NCBI RefSeq assembly: GCF_000004075.3
Contig: NC_026656.2
Coordinates: 22,702,607 to 22,766,606, forward strand
DNA from: Cucumis sativus
Taxonomy: Eukaryota; Streptophyta; Magnoliopsida; Cucurbitales; Cucurbitaceae
Direction of reading: 5' to 3'
Length of the DNA stretch: 64,000 nt
The number at the start of each line of letters is the position of its first letter. Position 1 is the stretch's first letter. A program made the position numbers and the translations under genes. The notes beneath the pieces were generated by a model. That model was not told the DNA's origin. It saw only the letters and a list, made by a program, of their open reading frames with translations, and ran no database searches. Shown here piece by piece: positions 35,852-47,891 of the stretch.

Positions 35852-36760
35852 TCTTGAACTTTATCTACGTTTATGTCTCTACATAAAGTTCAAGTCTGCA
35901 CTAGATACCCTTGGGATCTTAGTTTATTTGATTTAAGATTATAGTATTTAATTTTCACTAAATAAGTCCTCAATAACAACTTTATTGAATAGAATATAAT
36001 TTTAAACTATAAACTACGAGTTTTAGGACATAAATTCTAACAGTTATACACTTTAATTATCCCTTAAATTGCTACACATAATAATTATGGTAGATTATAA
36101 TTGTTAAAATTGGGCTCATAATATATGAACGGTAAAAAAAATAAGGAAATTGCAGTGGGTAGTCTTTTGAAAATATGATATAGCAAATATAGCACATTGT
36201 TATTATTCACAATATGGAAAAATTATCACTTTTTAAAATACCCTCCATCTTAAATTTGTTATTATTCACAAACTACCCTTCAATAACTTATTTCTTCTCT
36301 TCTTTTTAATGCCCTAATCATTCTTTATTTCTTCTCCCACATTTTAAGGCCCTAATAATTCATTTCTATACAGGAAAAATGATTTTTTTCTTCTTGATTT
36401 TAGGATATCAATAGTATATTAATTGCAATATGAAATATAATGGTTGTTGATCGAAGTAATTTAACTTCGTTCGTGTTTTTTCTCTACTTTCTTCGATGTG
36501 TATTTTGAGTTAATTGATTTCAAATTATTTTATTTTTTTTTACATTGGTTTTGTTTTGTTTTTACTTTGTATCAGTGTTGTGATGTATTTATATTATATG
36601 TACTAGTTGGTTGATATACTTACTACGTGATTTTCATTTTTCAAATTTTATGCAATTCATTATAGTATTATTAAGTATATAAATTATATAATGATATAAC
36701 TCAATGTATCATTATTAATTATATCAACAATATATTATTAAAACATATCAATATATCAGT
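35852..36760. other. AT-rich intergenic DNA
   Basis: I see no gene or repeat with a partner in the window. The stretch is strongly AT-rich with poly-T runs. Confidence 0.6.
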
Positions 36761-36763
36761 GAG

Positions 36764-37240
36764 AACTTGTAGAAATGCAAGTTCTGGTAGCCTTTTAGGT
36801 AAAACAATGGAGTCAGAATGCAGAATAAAGTACCAAAATGTGTAGCTTTTATTGCAAATTTATAATGATAAGAGAACACAACTTACATAAGGCTCCACAC
36901 CTGATCTATCATGCTTTTTAGTGTTTTCATCACAAGATATGGAAGAAAAAGAAGAAATAGAGTAAATTGCAAGAGGAAAGTGTGAAAGATCAATGCAATA
37001 AGAAACTGTTGTCGATTAACATTGCTGGACGAGATGCCACATCATCACGCGAAGAGATTTACTAGAAGACAAAAATGATAGTTGGAGTTGATGTGACTTG
37101 ACAAGGTTGCATTTAATGCTAACATGTACAAAGGAATAGAAACTTCTTGCACAAAAGTTTCCTATAAAAAGTCTTTTATCTCTACCAAGTAGAGGAGATC
37201 TAAATGGACTAAAACGTAGACAAGCTTTAGGAGGGTTGTC
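36764..37240 (+). repeat. Diverged direct repeat, copy 1 (LTR-like)
   Basis: The block starts AACTTGTAGAAATGCAAGTT and aligns by eye with 38691-39205 in the same orientation. Both include TAAGAGAA-ACAACTT, GATTTACTA/ATTCACTAG-CAGACAA-AATGATAGTTGGAG and TTATAAA(A)AG...CTCTACCAAG. Divergence is substantial. Copy 2 lies directly before a copia RT fragment, so these may be copia LTRs. Confidence 0.55.
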
Positions 37241-37374
37241 ACCATAAGAACCTGTGGAAACGAGTAGAGTGAAACCTCAAATTTTTGGATGTTTGGAATT
37301 TATTAAGGATAAGAGAAAATGATATTTAAGAGATTAAGGAAGTTAAATTCTTTGGAAATGTTAAAATTTAGGTT

Positions 37375-37815
37375 TAAGTCAAAGTTAAGAAAATTTGAAA
37401 AAAAATTTTTTGGCTTAGTATCAAAGAATAGCACATTTGGTGTTTAGAGGTTAGCATGGGACAGCCAAGAGAAGGAAATAACCTCTTGGTGTCTTGGAGA
37501 TGTGTCTAGGCGTTTTGGGTTGGTTTGGCGAAATGACTATATAGGTTAGAAAGGGGTTTGGGGCGTTTGAGGTTGGCAAGAAAGAAGGATCATAGAGGTT
37601 AGGCATTTTAGCTAACTTCAACAAGGAGTTTCTAATAACACACTCGAACATTTTCACTCAAATTGGTCATGAAAGTTCAGAAATTGTGTCTAGTTTGTTG
37701 AGGAAGGCTTTTTGCCATTTTGGAAGCATGAAAGTTGGCGTTTTGATTAAGAGAAGGTGAGAAGGTCAGTTCTCGAGTGAATCTGAACAAGATGCACTCC
37801 TAGAAGGCTACAAAA
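37375..37815 (-). repeat. Inverted copy of the LTR segment 5045-5440
   Basis: Read on the minus strand, this stretch follows 5045-5440: GTAGCCTTCTAGGAGTGC, then CCTTCTCNCCTTCTC, the paired CCAACTTTC word, and CAACCTCTATGATCCTTCTT. It is therefore a piece of the same LTR family as 4103-6383. The plus-strand stretch also carries the CTAGGCGTTTTGG vocabulary seen at 3335-3730. Confidence 0.65.
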
Positions 37816-38436
37816 TTTGTAATTTTTATTTGGAGGAAATAATTATTTAATAAATTTTAACTACTAGATTTGATAGTGTATTTTAATTGAAAATGATTTT
37901 AAATATGTCTGTTTTTATCTTTTTTAATTATTTGTGAATTTATGTTTTGGTTTCTCAAATTTGGTGGTGGGTTGTTTCTTCCATCGTCTCACTTTTATCC
38001 ACTTTCATTGTATTGTATAGTTCAGTATTAGACATTATAGAAGAGAAAAATAAGATCGGTAAAAACTTAGGTGCAACCAATCTGTACTCAGCTCCTGTTC
38101 AACCCCTTACTACACCTCCAGTTCAAAGTTAATACATGTCTACTTTTCTTTTCTTGAACAAAATATTCATTGAAAAATTGAAGTTAGAAAGAGGAGAACA
38201 TGAGTTTTTAAGTGTGGCGGCACCAAAAAATTGCTCAATGATATCCTTTCCCTTATTTGATGATTTATCACAGTGCACATCCCTCAGAGATATCACTTTT
38301 TCTTATTTCTTGCTTTTGATTTGGATGTGCCACTACTCAAAGGTTGGTTGTTACAATGTTGACGGTGGTTATCATGTAGCCTACAACATCAAACTTTTCC
38401 AACATTTTCTCCCAATCATCCCACAAATACATCTTG

Positions 38437-38637
38437 GAAATATTTATGGAACATCAATATTCACACAGTAAAACAAAACTCTTCATGTGGAAAGCACTTA
38501 GAAGTTGTCTTTCTAGTAAATCCCTCGTATTATTCAAAAAGAAATTATTGGCTCAGCCCTTTGTCATTGTCAATAGAAAATCGGAATCAATTATGCATTC
38601 TCTCAAATCCCTTTGTTCTCAAATAAAGAAAATATAG
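38437..38637 (+). pseudogene. LINE retrotransposon relic (zinc-finger/RT C-terminal part)
   Basis: The frame reads KTKLFMWKALRSCLSSKSL, then LLAQPFVIVNRKSESIMHSL and CSQIKKI. This pattern (a W-K-A-L segment, then Cys/Asn-rich text and an H-L-containing end) is the reverse-transcriptase-associated zinc-finger region found at the C-terminus of plant LINE polyproteins. The expected cysteine before NRKSES is lost, and the frames on either side are broken. Coding-like scraps upstream (38136-38430) may belong to the same element. Confidence 0.6.
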
Positions 38638-38690
38638 TCTCTACTACTTCCAAAGCCCTTAACATCTTAATAACATGTATTTAACTTGTA

Positions 38691-39205
38691 GAAATACAAG
38701 TTATTATAATCTTCTAGCTAGAACAATGGAACCACAACGCTTGGTAATGTGTTGAAGCGTGTAACTTCTATCACAAATTCATAAATATAAGAGAATACAA
38801 CTTGCATAAGTCTCAGCGCATGTTTTATCATGTTTTCCAGTGTTTTATCGCAGATTTATGAAGAAAATGAGAAAGTAAAACGCAGAGGAGCGCGAGCTAT
38901 GCGATAAAAAGCTTGTCTGGCAACTAAACATATTCTCTAGGAGAGAAACCACATCATCACACAAGGAAGATTCACTAGCAGACAAGAATGATAGTTGGAG
39001 CCAATGTGACTTGACAAGGCTGCTAGTGGTGCTGACAATTGACACAGACTAAGTCAAAAGAATAAAGAGAAGACTACAATCAGTGCTGACATGATAAGAA
39101 GAATAGAAGTTTCTCGTCAAAAATAGCTTATAAAAGGACTTCATCTCTACCAAGAAAATGGTTGACCTGAATGAGCCAAAACCTAGAGAGCTCCATTGGA
39201 GCCTG
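38691..39205 (+). repeat. Diverged direct repeat, copy 2 (LTR-like)
   Basis: This is the partner of 36764-37240. A TTATAAAAGG word near 39128 could be the LTR's own TATA box. The copia RT fragment starts immediately after the block, which implies a large internal deletion if this is a 5' LTR. Confidence 0.5.
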
Positions 39206-39594
39206 CAGAAAAGACTAGCTTTCCCTCAATTGCTCAAAACAACCTTGAGTTGGACCAACTTGATGTAAAGACAACCTTTCTTCATGGCTATCTAGATGAA
39301 ACTATTTACATGGTTCAACCCAAAGGTTTTGAGGTTCAAGGTAAGGAAGATCTCTTTTGCTTATTAAAGAAGTCAATCTATAGGTTGAAACAATCACCTA
39401 GGTATTGGTATAGAAGATTTGATGACTTTATAGCTAGTTTGGGTTTTCAAAGAAGTTCATATGATATGTGTGTCTATATAAACTCAACAACCTATAAGGA
39501 CAATGTCTATTTGTTACTCTACGTGGATGACATGCTCCTTGTCGAAAGCTCTAAAGAAGATTTACTTCATGTTAAAAATCTTTTAAGCAAATAA
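39196..39594 (+). pseudogene. Ty1/copia reverse transcriptase fragment
   Basis: An open frame of 132 codons holds the middle of a copia RT. It contains LDVKTTFLHGYLDETIYM, then QPKGFEVQGKE, KKSIYRLKQSPRYWY, and the catalytic YVDDMLLVES box. The frame stops right after HVKNLLSK. The N-terminal gag, protease, integrase and early RT are missing, as are the rest of RT and RNase H, so it cannot act alone. The open frame without stops suggests it is younger than the gypsy and LINE relics. Confidence 0.9.
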
Positions 39595-39599
39595 ATACA

Positions 39600-41784
39600 T
39601 GTATATAGAAATTATTGTAAATGACAAAAACTGGAAATATTTACAAAATAAAACAAGACGTGAAAGAAGTCCATCAGTTGATAAAATCTAAGAAAAAATC
39701 TATATTTATAATCATTTCTAGACACCGATAAAATTCTATCAATGTTCATATTTATCGTTTATAGGAATTGATGAAATTTTCACTTATTTTATAAATACTT
39801 TGTTTCACTCTGCTATATTTGAAAATGACTTATATATATAATTTACTCCTACATTCCTTCATTTATGGTCTCTATACTTTAAACCTTCATGGTCTCTATA
39901 CTTTAAGGTTTAGTATCCTATATTTTCGATTTTCTAATTTTAGTCCACATACTTTTAATAAATTGAAAGTTAATTAGTTCTCAAATTTATTACTGAAAAT
40001 GATTAACTAATAATAATAATTTAGGACACTTGTACTCGTGACAAAATGTAAAACGAAGATTAACTCCATAACCCAAGATTTTAAAATTTGCAGAAATGGC
40101 AAATTAACAAGCTCAGCTCAATTGAAACAGTCAGATGACCAAAATGCCCTCATAATTAAAAGTATATAACTACATTTGATTATCGTTTGATTGTTATCAG
40201 ATTCTCGTCCGATTACCACTAATTATCAATTATGTCGATTGCTATTTGATTGTTGTAAATAATTATTATTTTATTGTTATTTGATGTTCATTGTTAATGA
40301 TACCGATTTACCATCTAATTGTTATTTAATTTAATATTGATTATTATTTAATTGTCAATGATACAAATTGCTATTTGAATACCTTACATGTTTTTTATAA
40401 TTACTAATTAGTTTATGATAATAATCTCATTATCTTTCAACTTTTATCAAGTATTAAGTTGTTTCTGATTACATTCATATTGTCATAGGATTATCTTTCA
40501 TTTTTTGTCAATTGGTAAAGACTTTTTTATTGCATTATGATTATCATCTGATTGCATTGCTTTTTTATTATTATTATTGTCAATTACTAAATAATTTCTT
40601 GTTCGTTATTACCATCCACTTTTTATAATTTACATAACATTGTCAATCATCCAATTGTCATTTATAGGAAGCTTAACCATAACAAGAAAATACTGAAATA
40701 ATCATTTAATTAATTACTTTATGATTGTCATCTGATTACCTTATGCTCTTTTTTAATTTTAGTTTTCCATCTCATTACATTTTGATTAACACATTCTACT
40801 TTTAAATTTTTTCAATTTTCGTATATTTATTTGTGATAAATTTTACTTCTCAAACCATATACATATACATCTTTCACGCAAGTGAATAAATAAGTCTAAC
40901 TATTCCACCAAAATATCATCAATCTCAATGGAATTGACGTCTTATTACCATATAACTTCTATATGGTTCAGTTTTTAAACATTAAAGGCATTTAATTAAA
41001 TTAAAATCAATGATAATTTTGTAAATAAGTTCATTTTTATAAATTTTAGGAATGCTCATAGGAACATCTTTTCATGCAAAATACAAACTCCACCCCACAA
41101 ATTTTTAAAGTTTAGTTTAAAATTTAAAAAAGAAAAAAGAAAAGAACAAAACTCATCTCTTACTGTGCACGTTGCAACCCCATCCATCTCTTTCATGCCA
41201 CCGGTTGATATATTTTACACTACAAAAAAGGATGTTGCTAGCTTCTTACCTCCATCCTTCATCACCGCTTTACTTGTAGTCGGCCATGTTTGGTCGTCAA
41301 TCTCCCTCCTCATTTTTCTCTCTATTTGCTTTGAAATGTGTTTGGGATTTTCAAAATTGAAATAGAAAAAAAGATAATTGAAGAAAAGGAGAAAATAAAA
41401 GAAGCAAATTCAATGAAAATCAAATTGGAAAGCTTGATTTGAAAAAACAAATCAACTTAAGAAAGCTTGATTTTTGCAACAAGTTGAAATATAACTAAAA
41501 TTGGCCAGTTGAAAATATTAGTTAAGAGTACTTTGTTACATTCATCACGGTTTTTCATAAACAGCAGTATTTGAAAGAATCTGGAAATATTCAGATCATT
41601 GATTGAAAGAGATGTGCAATATTTTTCGTTCCATTTGTTCAAACAATTTATACAACAAATATAAGTGTTATCGTAAAACCTATAAACCTTACCATGAAGG
41701 TAGTACTTTATATGCAAATCACAAATGCTTCTCATGGACTCAATAGGAAACCGAGAATGAAATCAACTTTTAAGGAGGAAAACA
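39600..41784. other. AT-rich intergenic DNA with degenerate ATTTGATTGTT words
   Basis: I see no gene. Between 40160 and 40780 the words TTTGATTGTTA, ATCTGATTGC, ATTGTCAAT and TTATTTGAT recur many times without strict period. A CACTACAAAAAAGGATG word at 41219 resembles a CACTA or MITE terminus but has no partner nearby. The last 300 bases are the 3' flank of the DUF1664 gene. Confidence 0.5.
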
Positions 41785-44700
41785 TTACGTATCACAGCCC
41801 ATAATGCCCGGTGCCAAAGCAATCCCAACAGGATATGACCTGTGCACTCTTGTTCTTCCTACCGCAACTTTTTCACCGTTGAATTCGTTGAGGCTATTTC
41901 TCTTCACAATGGAGTCTTTAGTATCGGCAATGAACTGCAGTCCCTGTACAAATATTGGGTATTTCTAATGCTGTCCAGAAATAGATACAAATTATCTCGC
42001 AATATTTGTGCAGCATTCTCGTACCTTAAGGGGATTCTCCTCATATTTAACTGTTGCAATCTTCTTTGCCTCAACTTCCTGCCAAATATTAATGAAACAA
42101 AATCCACTTCACAGGGAGAAGGATTTGCTTTCAGCGTGAAGTGATAGTGACGAGGGAAACTACTCACTGGGAAGAGTTTTTCGCTTATGCGGCCTTTGAC
42201 ACCTTCTGCAGCTTGACATAGATACCAGAGACCAGAATTTGTGACGTTCTGTTTCCTTTCAAGAACCTCAAGTTTTCCTTCCTGTTTGTCAAAGGGGTCA
42301 GTGGGGATGAAATTCAAGAACATCTTGCACCGTGGTTTGGCTTGCACACTAAAAAAGAGTTTTAAGGTAGTAAGTGACTCACCAATTGTGAGACCATTTG
42401 ATGGATTGTTTCAACATCAAAACCAATCTGAGAAAGGTTACACTTAACCTCCTCCACCTGCACGCAGATAAGACATCAAAAGGATGTTGCATTCACTTTA
42501 TACTCTATGAATATGATTTATTTCACAAGGTTCATGGTCTCTTATATCAGAATTAAGAGAAATTTCAGCTAGATGAAAGGCTTTATACAAGGAACGAAAG
42601 CTTCATCAACAGGGAATTCTGAAAGACAAGCGTTGGTCTTGTCAACTTGATCTTCTTAATAGCCATAAAAGTGTAAAAGAAATATAATATGATTTCTTAC
42701 CAATCTTAGTTAAAAAATCTATATTGGATCTAATAGAATGCTTCTTACAATGAGAAAATGATTAGTGGAATATCTACATATTTGTGTATAAAAAGGAATG
42801 TTATATCTATCAAGATTAGAAAAAAGGAAGAAGGTAGCTCTCCTCTTACATTATTAGCAATAAGATTTGTGGTTTCGATCTCCTCATCTAGCCTCCAATC
42901 TAAGTTCTCCAACTTCTTTGTCAGATGCCTCCTTGTTGACTGGAGCCAAAAATGGGTTAAAATTAAAGCCATGCATCCACCATAGACTAGCATTCCTGTT
43001 TAAGGTCATTACACAATGTCTAACCAGTCACTTACAGCCAGTGCTTCATGCACATTATCCAGTTGTTTAGAGACAGTCGAAACAGCATTTGCCATGTTTT
43101 GCTTTGTCACAAACATTACGTCAGAAAATGACAATCCCTGCTAGATCAAAAGGCAGAAATGTTGTTACCAATGTCAATCTTGCTACAAAAATACTCCTTT
43201 TTTCAGTCAACTGAAATAAAAAGTTTCACCTTCCACCACATGTAGCAATATCCCATCGCTCCAACAGCAGCTGCAGGTACCAAGTAAGAAGCATAATTCC
43301 CTGAAAGAAAAAAGATCACCTTGCCAAGTCTGCATAACGAGCAATTTCTGTGCATTTCCAGATACACTGAACTTAGCTTTACCTTCTGTTTTTTTATTTT
43401 TTCAAACAGCTGCTTTCATCGGAAAAACATGAAGGAATACAAAAGCATACAGAAAAAAAAAAAAAATCAAGCACACAAAACACCTTAGGAAAGGGTTTCC
43501 AACTAAGTAAGGTATTACCTAAAGAATAATTACAAAAAAAATTTGAGAGAAACATGAAACCTCACTAGGGTCTCTCTCCACACCAAGAAACACTATTGTT
43601 TCCCTCCCCAAAGATCCCACAGATAGCACACCCCAACATCCCAAAGAAAACAGTCTTTCTCTTTGAAGGTGGATGAAAGAGGAACTCCCCGATCATTAAA
43701 CGAACATTCTTCTGCCAAGTGAGCACGGAACCGAACTCTTGAAAGAAATCATGCCCCGCAAATTTGGCAAATTCATACTTCTCGAGAAGATGATTAAGGT
43801 TTTCCTCCGCCTTTCAACAAAGAATACAACACCAAGGGCCCAAAAGCAAAGGCATCTTTCTCCCAATCCCATCCACTTTGTACAAACACCCAAGTAAAAC
43901 TTGCCAAGAAAATAACTCAACCTTTTTTTGGAATTTTTGTCCTCCATAAACCGTAAAAAACGAACTTAATCGTAGGAGAGGGGTCAAGTAAAAACCAAAA
44001 GAAAGATCTAAAAGTGAAGCCTTTAAGGGGGAAGGACTCCACACTCAAACATCCTCCCTCCCCTGTCTAAAGGAAAGAAGATGGTTTTATTTTGGTCGGT
44101 TGGTGAGGTTTTGATCATCAAAGCAAGAGAAAGAAGTTGGTAAGGTTTCTCTGCTTACCCATCAGATCACTATAGGGAAGGCTTCATTAAGCATGTCTTG
44201 TGGTCAGAGAACTAAGGAGAAAGATATTCATGTGCTTCACATGGGGATTTCGAAAGCCATGAACCCTAGATTGTCTTGTGGGTTGGTTGCTAAAGTTCCA
44301 GTTAAGTTCAACTAGAGAAGGGTTTTGAACTTGGTGATGTGCCTAACATCTCCAACTAGTTTCCCGCAAACAGATTCTTCTAAAGAAAGATATTTGAGGC
44401 CGCTTCCTTCATCGTTCGCCAACTCAAATGGGCCAGTTTTGAACGAGACAAACTTAAAAACCCAGAGATTGACTTAGCCTGAATAATTTTTGGTGGTTGG
44501 CTGAGACCAGGCTTCAAGGGCTGGGGCATTGAATTCGGATGTGGAAGAAGAAGATTACGTCTCTAACCCTTCAGTTGTGAGGTATTTGGAGGATGACTCT
44601 TTCTCTCCACTCCAATGGTCGAGAAAGCAGAGGAGGTGTTGAAGATGGCCTGTTTGACGTGAGGGCAGGGGCAATTGTCAAGGAAAGTGGAATGGGAAGC

Positions 44701-47158
44701 AAAAGGCGTTATTTCAAAAGAGGGGGCCTGAAGGCTGCTTCTACTAACAGGAGAGAAGACTCGATTAAAGGCAATGATATAGTGATAGTTCAGCCTTAGG
44801 GATGGATTGAGCTCAACGGGGGTCTCACTTAGCTCTCAACAGTGGAACATCCCATCTCACTTGTTCGTTCGTAAGTGTGGTTGAATTAACTTGTCAGATA
44901 AGTCCTCTTTCTTTGGATTCTTATCCTCCTGGTCTGGGATTCACTGGGGGAAGTGTCAAGTTTGCTTCTCCTTTGCTTCATTCTTCAACTATGGCACACT
45001 GTCATTTAGAAGGGGGAGGGAGGCAACCTTTGTTAATAATCATAATACCAATCCTATTAGCATTATGAATCGTTCCATCTAGGAAGAATTTATGTGCCTT
45101 ATAGCAAGTCAAGGACCCTCACTGCAAGGAGACAGTTCCCAATTCCACTTCAATCTTGCTGGATTTCTTGCCACGTCTTTCCTTGATATTGTTATCTTCC
45201 TTCCCTTTCCGTTGTTATCAACCAAAAACTGCCTATCAATGGAGATTTTACCCATCCCTCACCTTTCAACTCTCACAATTTGAGAGAAAAGATGGAGAGA
45301 AAAGTAGAGGAAGAAGTTGATGGAGATGAACCTTTTCTGTCAAGTCCAATGCTGATGCTGGTTGTCTTATCGTGTATGAGTTCACCTCACTTTCTAGCCT
45401 GCTTCAGAGGCAATTGATAATGAATTTTTTTGATTTACCTACAATGAAGTTTTACACTTTTTTTCCTTCCTATTTCCTTCCTATTAGTGGATTTTTTACG
45501 AAAGTAATTGAATTTTTCTGTGTTTGTAAATATTGTTTATCAGAGCAGGGAAAATTTGATTCAAGATACATGAGTCAAACGCGTCACTTGAGATAAAGAA
45601 ACAAATAGATGCTTTTGTATGGAACTTCCTGAGATGCATTGATTTAATTTGCAATCAAGTACTTGAATGCTATCTAGAGTCTCCATCTAGAGACTCCATT
45701 AATAGAATCCCAGTATTCATTCACAGCTTGCCCCTTATGAAGTTTATGTGAAATTCTACAATATGGGTCCAAGAAGCCTAGAAGTTTGGACTCCAAATAT
45801 ACATGATGTGTTGGGTATGAGAATATGAAACCAACAGTTCTCTTTCCAAAAATCAAACAAACAGTTAAGAATTTCAAGAAATATTGATGTCTTGAAGCGA
45901 AGTTTCATAAAGTTTATTTTTACATAAACATCTTTACTGAGATCTCAAAAGAGCCAAGTTTCAGGAATTAATAAAAGATGAATAGGATAAGGCAAAATCA
46001 GAAGTAGCAAATTCAGAGTATAGTTGCCTAAAAAAGAAAGAAAAGGCAAAAAAGAAACCAGAGTAATATCTACCTAGGAATGTTTGCATTGTTTTAATTT
46101 GTTTCTCAAACAATGCATTGCTTTCTTTTTCCCTAACAATGGGTACCCATTAAATCAACATAGGAATAAAGTAGTAACAAACAAGATCTTGAGGTTTCTC
46201 AATAAGAGCATTCAAAAAAAAAAAAAAAAAATACAAAATCATAACTTTCAGACAAAGAATCCACAGAATTAGATGTCCATACCACTAGAAGAAGAGTTCC
46301 CATTAAAGACGGTTACAGGACCAGATAATGTCAACTCCCTGATCTCTTGTGTCAGTTGCCGAATCTGAATGAGTTTACAAATCAGTAACCAGAATGTACT
46401 TTAAATTAACGGAAGCATTTACAGCAATGGATCCAACATACAGATACTACGTATTAAAAAAAAAAACAGAAAATTCTGATTATTGTTGATTATTTTGATA
46501 TTACCAGAAGAATGCCATTTACATTCTTTTGGAGCTTAACCAGAGGAATAGTTCGTATTCACTTTGCGTCTCCACATTTTTGGTACATCAATTATCAATA
46601 GATCTTCTGTCAGTACCTTCCCGTTAACCCCAATTACCAAACAGAAACAAAATTTCACTTGTTTCCTTCACCCGAAAATAATAACATGCCATAAAGTACA
46701 AACCTGTGCAGCAAGAACAGCAGTATCATACTTGTAAGGGCTAGGAGAGAGTTCTTCCTCAGTCACACCCTTCAGTAATTCCTGAAGTTGCGATATCAGA
46801 TCAGACAATCGCCCACTTCTTAAGACAACAGAACCAGTTAACCCTAATGAATGACAGAGAAACCCAACAATCAGAGAAGAACAGCGGACGGCATGAAACT
46901 TCTAAGTTGTAATCCGATTTACAAGAAAACGACACGATTACACTTGAAAATGTGTAATCAGGTTCAAGGATTATGCAATAACAATGAAATTGGGGTTTCC
47001 CAATATCCCAATATCCAGAGACTACTATAAACAAGACCGTAAAAGCTAAAAGCTGAATACAGATGAATGATCAGAATAGGAAGGCGAATATGAAAAAAAC
47101 CTGCTCCGACGAGGATGAGAACCTTAGACGTTGAAACCCCAGCAGCTTGTAATGCCAT
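41785..47158 (-). CDS. DUF1664 family membrane/coiled-coil protein (ten exons)
   Basis: Exons, from the start: 47101-47158, 46704-46843, 46283-46364, 43230-43300, 43036-43137, 42850-42939, 42383-42457, 42168-42281, 42025-42078, 41785-41943. They total 945 nt (314 residues); all introns are GT/AG and every junction keeps frame. The protein starts MALQAAGVSTSKVLILVGAG, a hydrophobic N-terminal segment typical of plant DUF1664. It has a second hydrophobic segment at about residues 95-116 (YASYLVPAAAVGAMGYCYMW) and a heptad-rich stretch at about 120-215 (KQLDNVHEALA, TKKLENLDWRLDEEIE), likely coiled coil. The function of the family is not established; organelle membrane location is only a guess. 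Intron 3 (2,982 bp) contains LINE debris. The gene is divergent from the BPI/LBP gene starting at 47892. Confidence 0.9.
43540..44040 (-). pseudogene. LINE relic in intron 3 of the DUF1664 gene
   Basis: The minus strand, across shifting frames, reads KKVELFSWQVLLGCLYKVD, then RKMPLLLGPWCCILC, and further scraps resembling an H-L-L...FA segment and GVERDPSE. This is the RT-associated zinc-finger region of a plant LINE, comparable in class with 38437-38637. It has stops and frameshifts and lies on the same strand as the host gene. Confidence 0.7.
44100..45320. other. Rest of the intron 3 insertion, probably LINE-derived
   Basis: This stretch is richer in GC than the flanking introns and has small open frames (44593-44799 and 44877-45283, plus strand) without a domain I can name. 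Its position next to a LINE C-terminal relic and its composition suggest ORF1 or UTR debris from the same or a second LINE, possibly inverted. Unproven. Confidence 0.35.
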
Positions 47159-47891
47159 CTTCACGAAGCTGTTCCTTTTTCGCGAGCAAGGAAAGTCGTC
47201 GATTACCCTCTATTGGACCGAAGAGGGAAATTTCGTTTTAAGCTGTAGCAGACGCAGGCCCAGACGGGAGGGTCTGAAACAAAGCAAACATCAGGAGGCT
47301 TAAGCATGGCTACTAGTTAAGGTGATAACTTTGACCACAAAACAATACTAGTGTTATGATAACGTGTGTTTGGGGTTAGTGTTATTATTGATAGTGTTAT
47401 GTTAATATAGATTTGAGAAAGGAATATGAATGGTAGTATTATGATGATGTGTACTGTTTGGGAAAAATATTATTATTGTAGTGTTATGATAACATGTGTT
47501 TGGGAGAATGATTATAATTGTAGTGTTATTATAAACTATGTTAGGGGAAAGCATTACAAAATTTGTTAGTTACGAGAAGGGTTATGAAAAGGTTTAGGAA
47601 AATTTGTAAGGATATGAACTTACAAATTTGTAGGTTATGAAATAATCTTGTATCGTGACTTCATTATTTCTCCTAAAATACTATAATAATTTGTATTTCT
47701 ATAAATTATCACCCTCACAACCAGACTGATAGGAGGTGAAGACATAATCACTCTATATTTGCAAATTGGTTTTAATACAATGAATGATAAAACTCAAGAG
47801 GGCAGTAATTGACTTTCACTCTATGTTCAAAGTGGTAATAGTGGCATTTCATTCCAAGCTGCCCTCATCGGATTTTCTCTCATGCTTCTCC
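47159..47891. promoter_or_regulatory. Shared intergenic region of the divergent DUF1664-BPI/LBP pair
   Basis: The two start codons are 733 bp apart and face away from each other, so both promoters must lie here unless the 5' UTRs are split by far-away exons. The middle (47349-47560) holds four diverged repeats of about 42-47 bp, each with AGTGTTATGATAAC or a variant followed by GTGTTTGGG. The first and second are separated by extra sequence. Clear TATA boxes are not seen on either side. Confidence 0.55.

Noticed and set aside
41219-41240. CACTACAAAAAAGGATG word as a transposon end
   Set aside because: No inverted partner, target duplication or subterminal repeats were found nearby.
47784-47891. 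Upstream in-frame start that would add 36 residues to the BPI/LBP protein
   Set aside because: The extra residues would bury the signal peptide. The ATG at 47892 gives a normal secretory start.
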